Part shown: in pieces, positions 61,779-64,000 of the stretch
Layout of the letters: every line of letters begins with the position of its first letter
How positions within the stretch are numbered: position 1 is the stretch's first letter
Assembly: GCA_964588335.1 (NCBI GenBank)
Contig: CAZPOV010000002.1
Span: forward strand, 62,001 to 126,000
From: JAGQZY01 sp964588335
GTDB lineage: Bacteria; Bdellovibrionota; Bdellovibrionia; Bdellovibrionales; JAGQZY01
Reading direction: 5' to 3'
Length of the DNA stretch: 64,000 nt
Position numbers and translations under genes: made by a program
Notes under the pieces: model-generated
Told to the model about the DNA's origin: nothing
Seen by the model: only the letters and a program-made list of their open reading frames with translations
Database searches by the model: none

Positions 61779-62266
61779 CTTTCACCTCAAAACACTTCTT
61801 GCTAGCATCTGTGAATCAGGGGCGCAAAATAAATCGAAGGGAATGGGGTGAGGCTATAGATTTTACTCTTTCCAGCGAGGTCAGGTTGTCCGGTTCAAAA
61901 ATCATTACCTTCTAAATTTTGTGGAATTTTTATCAATTTCAAAGCTCCAAATTCAATTTTTTAAAACCAATTTTACCTTCAATCACCTAAGGAGGATAAG
62001 TAGGTTAACAAGCGGATTGTTAGCTTGGCTGGCCTTCGGAAATCAGCTTCAGTCGACCGACGTCCATGGACTGTTGATTACCGGGGGGGGAGCCTGGTTT
62101 GCTTTCAGAGGGGCTCGTCAATAAGCTGTTAATTTGTAGCGGGATTTCTTAAAAAATATAAATATAACTAATTTAATTTTATCGAAATTTGCTAAAAAAA
62201 AGGTCCTTTGTCAGTATAAATGACTCGATTCTTGCCAATTTCCAAAAACGCTGCCAGAACTTATAC
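61779..62266. other. Intergenic region, 488 bases
   Basis: No gene is well supported. It must hold the promoters of the M24 gene and the AraC gene. AAGGAGG (61989-61995) is not followed by a fitting start codon. An eight-G run (62083-62090) recalls the poly-G leaders seen elsewhere. A hydrophobic 35-residue frame (LLAWLAFGNQLQSTDVHGLL...) ends at 62124. Confidence 0.35.
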
Positions 62267-63418
62267 ATGGAGTTTCTCATTGCGGTTATGCCGGGGTTTG
62301 CCCTTGGGTGTAGCTTGATCATGTTTGGCTTGATGGCCGGGCAAATTTTTTTATACAATAAGCATGGCAAGAAACGCTCACGTGATCTTGCTATTTTTTG
62401 CTTTTTAACGGGTTGGTTTTCTCTATTCGAGGCGATCTTTCATTCTCGATCAGTACCATTCAGTCTGTTTCGGTATTTGTGCGAGGCTGGGTTCCCAGTT
62501 ATTTTTCTCGCATCGTTTTTTTATTTGAAATCAATGGCGTACTTTATCATTGTTCCTCGATGGACGCGTCGGCTGTTTTATTTTGGACAAGGCCTTCTGG
62601 CCTCATTGTCGACTCTGCCAATCATCCATTTATTAATCTTCGGAACTTCTATATTTGTTGATGAAATCAATAAAGTTGAAACAGGCAACTACTTTATGGA
62701 TACCTATTCGATGACGTTGGGGAAAACCAATATGTTTCCTCACGTCATACTCTCTTTGTCGAGTGCATTAAACATTCTTCTCGCCTTTGTAATGCTTTTT
62801 AAAATTCGCGAAAGTTCTCGGGATTATTTCTTGATTACCGGTTTGGTATTTACGATTGTCGCTTCCGGAACTGAAATGTTGATCCTTCCGTTCACGGTCC
62901 AGTTCTTTGTGCCGATACTGTTTCTCAGTAATTTTTTTGAAGCCTTCCGAATGAACTATCTCGTCTTTACCGAAGAATCTGAAAAAGAGAATGAAGAACA
63001 GGCTGAAAACGAGAAATCAGAAAATTACAAAGAGGCCAGTATAGATGAACAGAGAATTGCTGAACTGGCTGATCGCTTAAACCATTTAGTGAAATCTCAA
63101 AGTCTCTATCGCGACCCCAATCTTAATTTGGCGCGATTGGCAGCGCATTTAAAAATTCCTTCCTACTTGCTGACCCAGGTTTTGCGTTTTGGTTTAAATA
63201 CCAATTATTATGAGTATATTAGTGAATTGCGAATTGAGGATGTGAAAACAAAGATGCTGTCTCTTCAGTACAAGCATTTGTCGATCATTGAAATAGCCTA
63301 TTCGGCGGGATTCAATTCCAAATCTTCGTTTAATGTGGCTTTTAAAAAGCAAACCAACATGACTCCGAAACAGTTTCGACAGCAATACACTTCGCAAAGC
63401 CCTGAAGACTCTCTTTAA
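62267..63418 (+). CDS. Membrane-bound AraC-family transcriptional regulator
   Basis: The N-terminal 230 residues contain about seven membrane segments (for example MPGFALGCSLIMFGLMAGQI, LFYFGQGLLASLSTLPIIHLL). After an acidic, Glu-rich linker, the C-terminal AraC/XylS domain has two helix-turn-helix regions: LNLARLAAHLKIPSYLLTQVL and IIEIAYSAGFNSKSSFNVAF. This is a sensor-regulator that reads a signal at the membrane and acts directly on DNA. ATG 62267 lacks a good ribosome site; a TTG start at 62189 would add 26 residues. Confidence 0.85.
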   Translation: MEFLIAVMPGFALGCSLIMFGLMAGQIFLYNKHGKKRSRDLAIFCFLTGWFSLFEAIFHSRSVPFSLFRYLCEAGFPVIFLASFFYLKSMAYFIIVPRWTRRLFYFGQGLLASLSTLPIIHLLIFGTSIFVDEINKVETGNYFMDTYSMTLGKTNMFPHVILSLSSALNILLAFVMLFKIRESSRDYFLITGLVFTIVASGTEMLILPFTVQFFVPILFLSNFFEAFRMNYLVFTEESEKENEEQAENEKSENYKEASIDEQRIAELADRLNHLVKSQSLYRDPNLNLARLAAHLKIPSYLLTQVLRFGLNTNYYEYISELRIEDVKTKMLSLQYKHLSIIEIAYSAGFNSKSSFNVAFKKQTNMTPKQFRQQYTSQSPEDSL

Positions 63419-63644
63419 TCGCTTCAGGTAACCCTTCACCCAGGCCGCAGGTCCTTTACGTCTGAGTTCTGCCTTAGCCACGAATAAAAGCTGACAGGTG
63501 AATGGCAAATTTTGTCCCGTTCATGAGAATCGACGCAGAATTTCTCATTCTGAAACAGAAAGTGAATCATATTGAAACAACTTGGCTCTATTTAATGGCG
63601 TTTTTATTGCACCTCTTTTTAATGAACACTTAAGGGAGTGCAGT

Positions 63645-64000
63645 ATGGCTAAACTTTTGATTCCTATAATAGTTCTAATCAGTTCTCTGGGCTGGTCTCA
63701 ACAGACTCCTGTCGAGGGGGTCCACGAAGAGCTTGTGCAAGCCTCTCGCTTGATCATTGGTTTTTTGGATAACGGACTGTCGAACGAAGAGGTTTTTGCT
63801 TCTGGCAACGCTTGTTCTGGAATTGATATGGAAGAGGCCACGGTAGAGAGAGTGCGCTGTGAAGAAAGACAAATTCGACAAGCCGAGGCTCGACACGCCG
63901 AAACCATCGCCAGCCAGCTACCGACGGAAGATTGTCGAGGGCCTGTGATGATTATGGCCTCTGTTTCCGCGTTACAGAGGACAAGGTACGCCAGAGGTCA
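63645..64000 (+). CDS. Exported protein, cut by the window edge
   Basis: The frame opens at ATG 63645 with AGGGAG nine bases before, and stays open to the end. It has a signal peptide (LLIPIIVLISSLGWS) followed by a helical, Glu/Arg-rich region with three Cys. No family is visible in the 118 residues present. Confidence 0.65.
   Translation, partial: MAKLLIPIIVLISSLGWSQQTPVEGVHEELVQASRLIIGFLDNGLSNEEVFASGNACSGIDMEEATVERVRCEERQIRQAEARHAETIASQLPTEDCRGPVMIMASVSALQRTRYARG

Noticed and set aside
61921..62124. 67-residue frame before the AraC gene
   Set aside because: No start codon at a useful distance from the AAGGAGG site; the first 30 residues look non-coding. At most a remnant.

Overview
The window looks like chromosome of a Gram-negative deltaproteobacterium-like organism, most probably of the Bdellovibrio group (inference). 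The signs are many lipoproteins (one with the odd lipobox ending FQNC), outer-membrane barrels, two TonB-dependent receptors, a lysine-rich SWIB protein, a kinase with a membrane anchor, minor prepilins, and small exported proteins of no recognised family. Genes are dense, on both strands, and often overlap by 4-11 bases. I see no prophage, CRISPR array, rRNA or tRNA gene, and no complete insertion sequence.

Layout. 1-6.4 kb: J-domain protein, H1-like SWIB protein, methionine aminopeptidase, S-adenosylhomocysteinase, a small barrel, oligoribonuclease, Smr protein and a lipoprotein. 6.6-10.1 kb: a three-gene catabolic operon (SDR, luciferase-like flavin enzyme, aldehyde dehydrogenase of the aminomuconic semialdehyde type). 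10.1-12.9 kb: Ser/Thr kinase and a lipoprotein. 13.3-19.1 kb: an overlapping operon that looks like iron acquisition (DUF4856-like protein, imelysin-like lipoprotein, FecA-like receptor, fatty acid hydroxylase). 19.2-22.6 kb: a ring-cleavage operon resembling 2-aminophenol 1,6-dioxygenase beta and alpha, an asparaginase-II family enzyme, and a RidA protein like 2-aminomuconate deaminase. With the aldehyde dehydrogenase at 8.6 kb this suggests an aminophenol/aminomuconate type pathway.

22.6-30.5 kb: membrane protein, M1 aminopeptidase, GNAT, HAMP-like protein and TetR regulator, then a gene-free stretch at 27.64-28.15 kb with three tandem covarying RNA hairpins and a terminator. I consider this an undescribed small RNA and the most exciting item in the window. 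Then come an outer-membrane barrel translationally coupled to a LysR regulator, and a divergent Tat-exported His-rich protein. 31.0-34.3 kb: three minor-prepilin genes. 34.6-42.8 kb: lipid kinase, peroxiredoxin-like protein, PilZ membrane protein, DEAD-box helicase, small exported proteins, a metalloprotease-like protein and SlyX. 43-50.9 kb: ABC-F ATPase, an exported protein split by an in-frame TGA, HI0933-family flavoprotein, hydrolase lipoprotein, GST, TerB-like protein. 51.2-55.2 kb: DUF4174 protein, a TPP riboswitch before a TonB-dependent receptor, and an esterase. 55.4-61.8 kb: IlvE, a sodium/solute symporter, DoeB-like deacylase, a trans-sulfuration family PLP enzyme and a DoeA-like M24 hydrolase. 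The right edge holds a membrane-bound AraC regulator and a truncated exported protein.

A recurrent theme is a run of five to seven G just before the start codon of ten genes, nine of them encoding exported or pilin-like proteins. The G-rich loops of the RNA at 27.9 kb resemble these leaders, so a shared RNA-level control is possible (inference).
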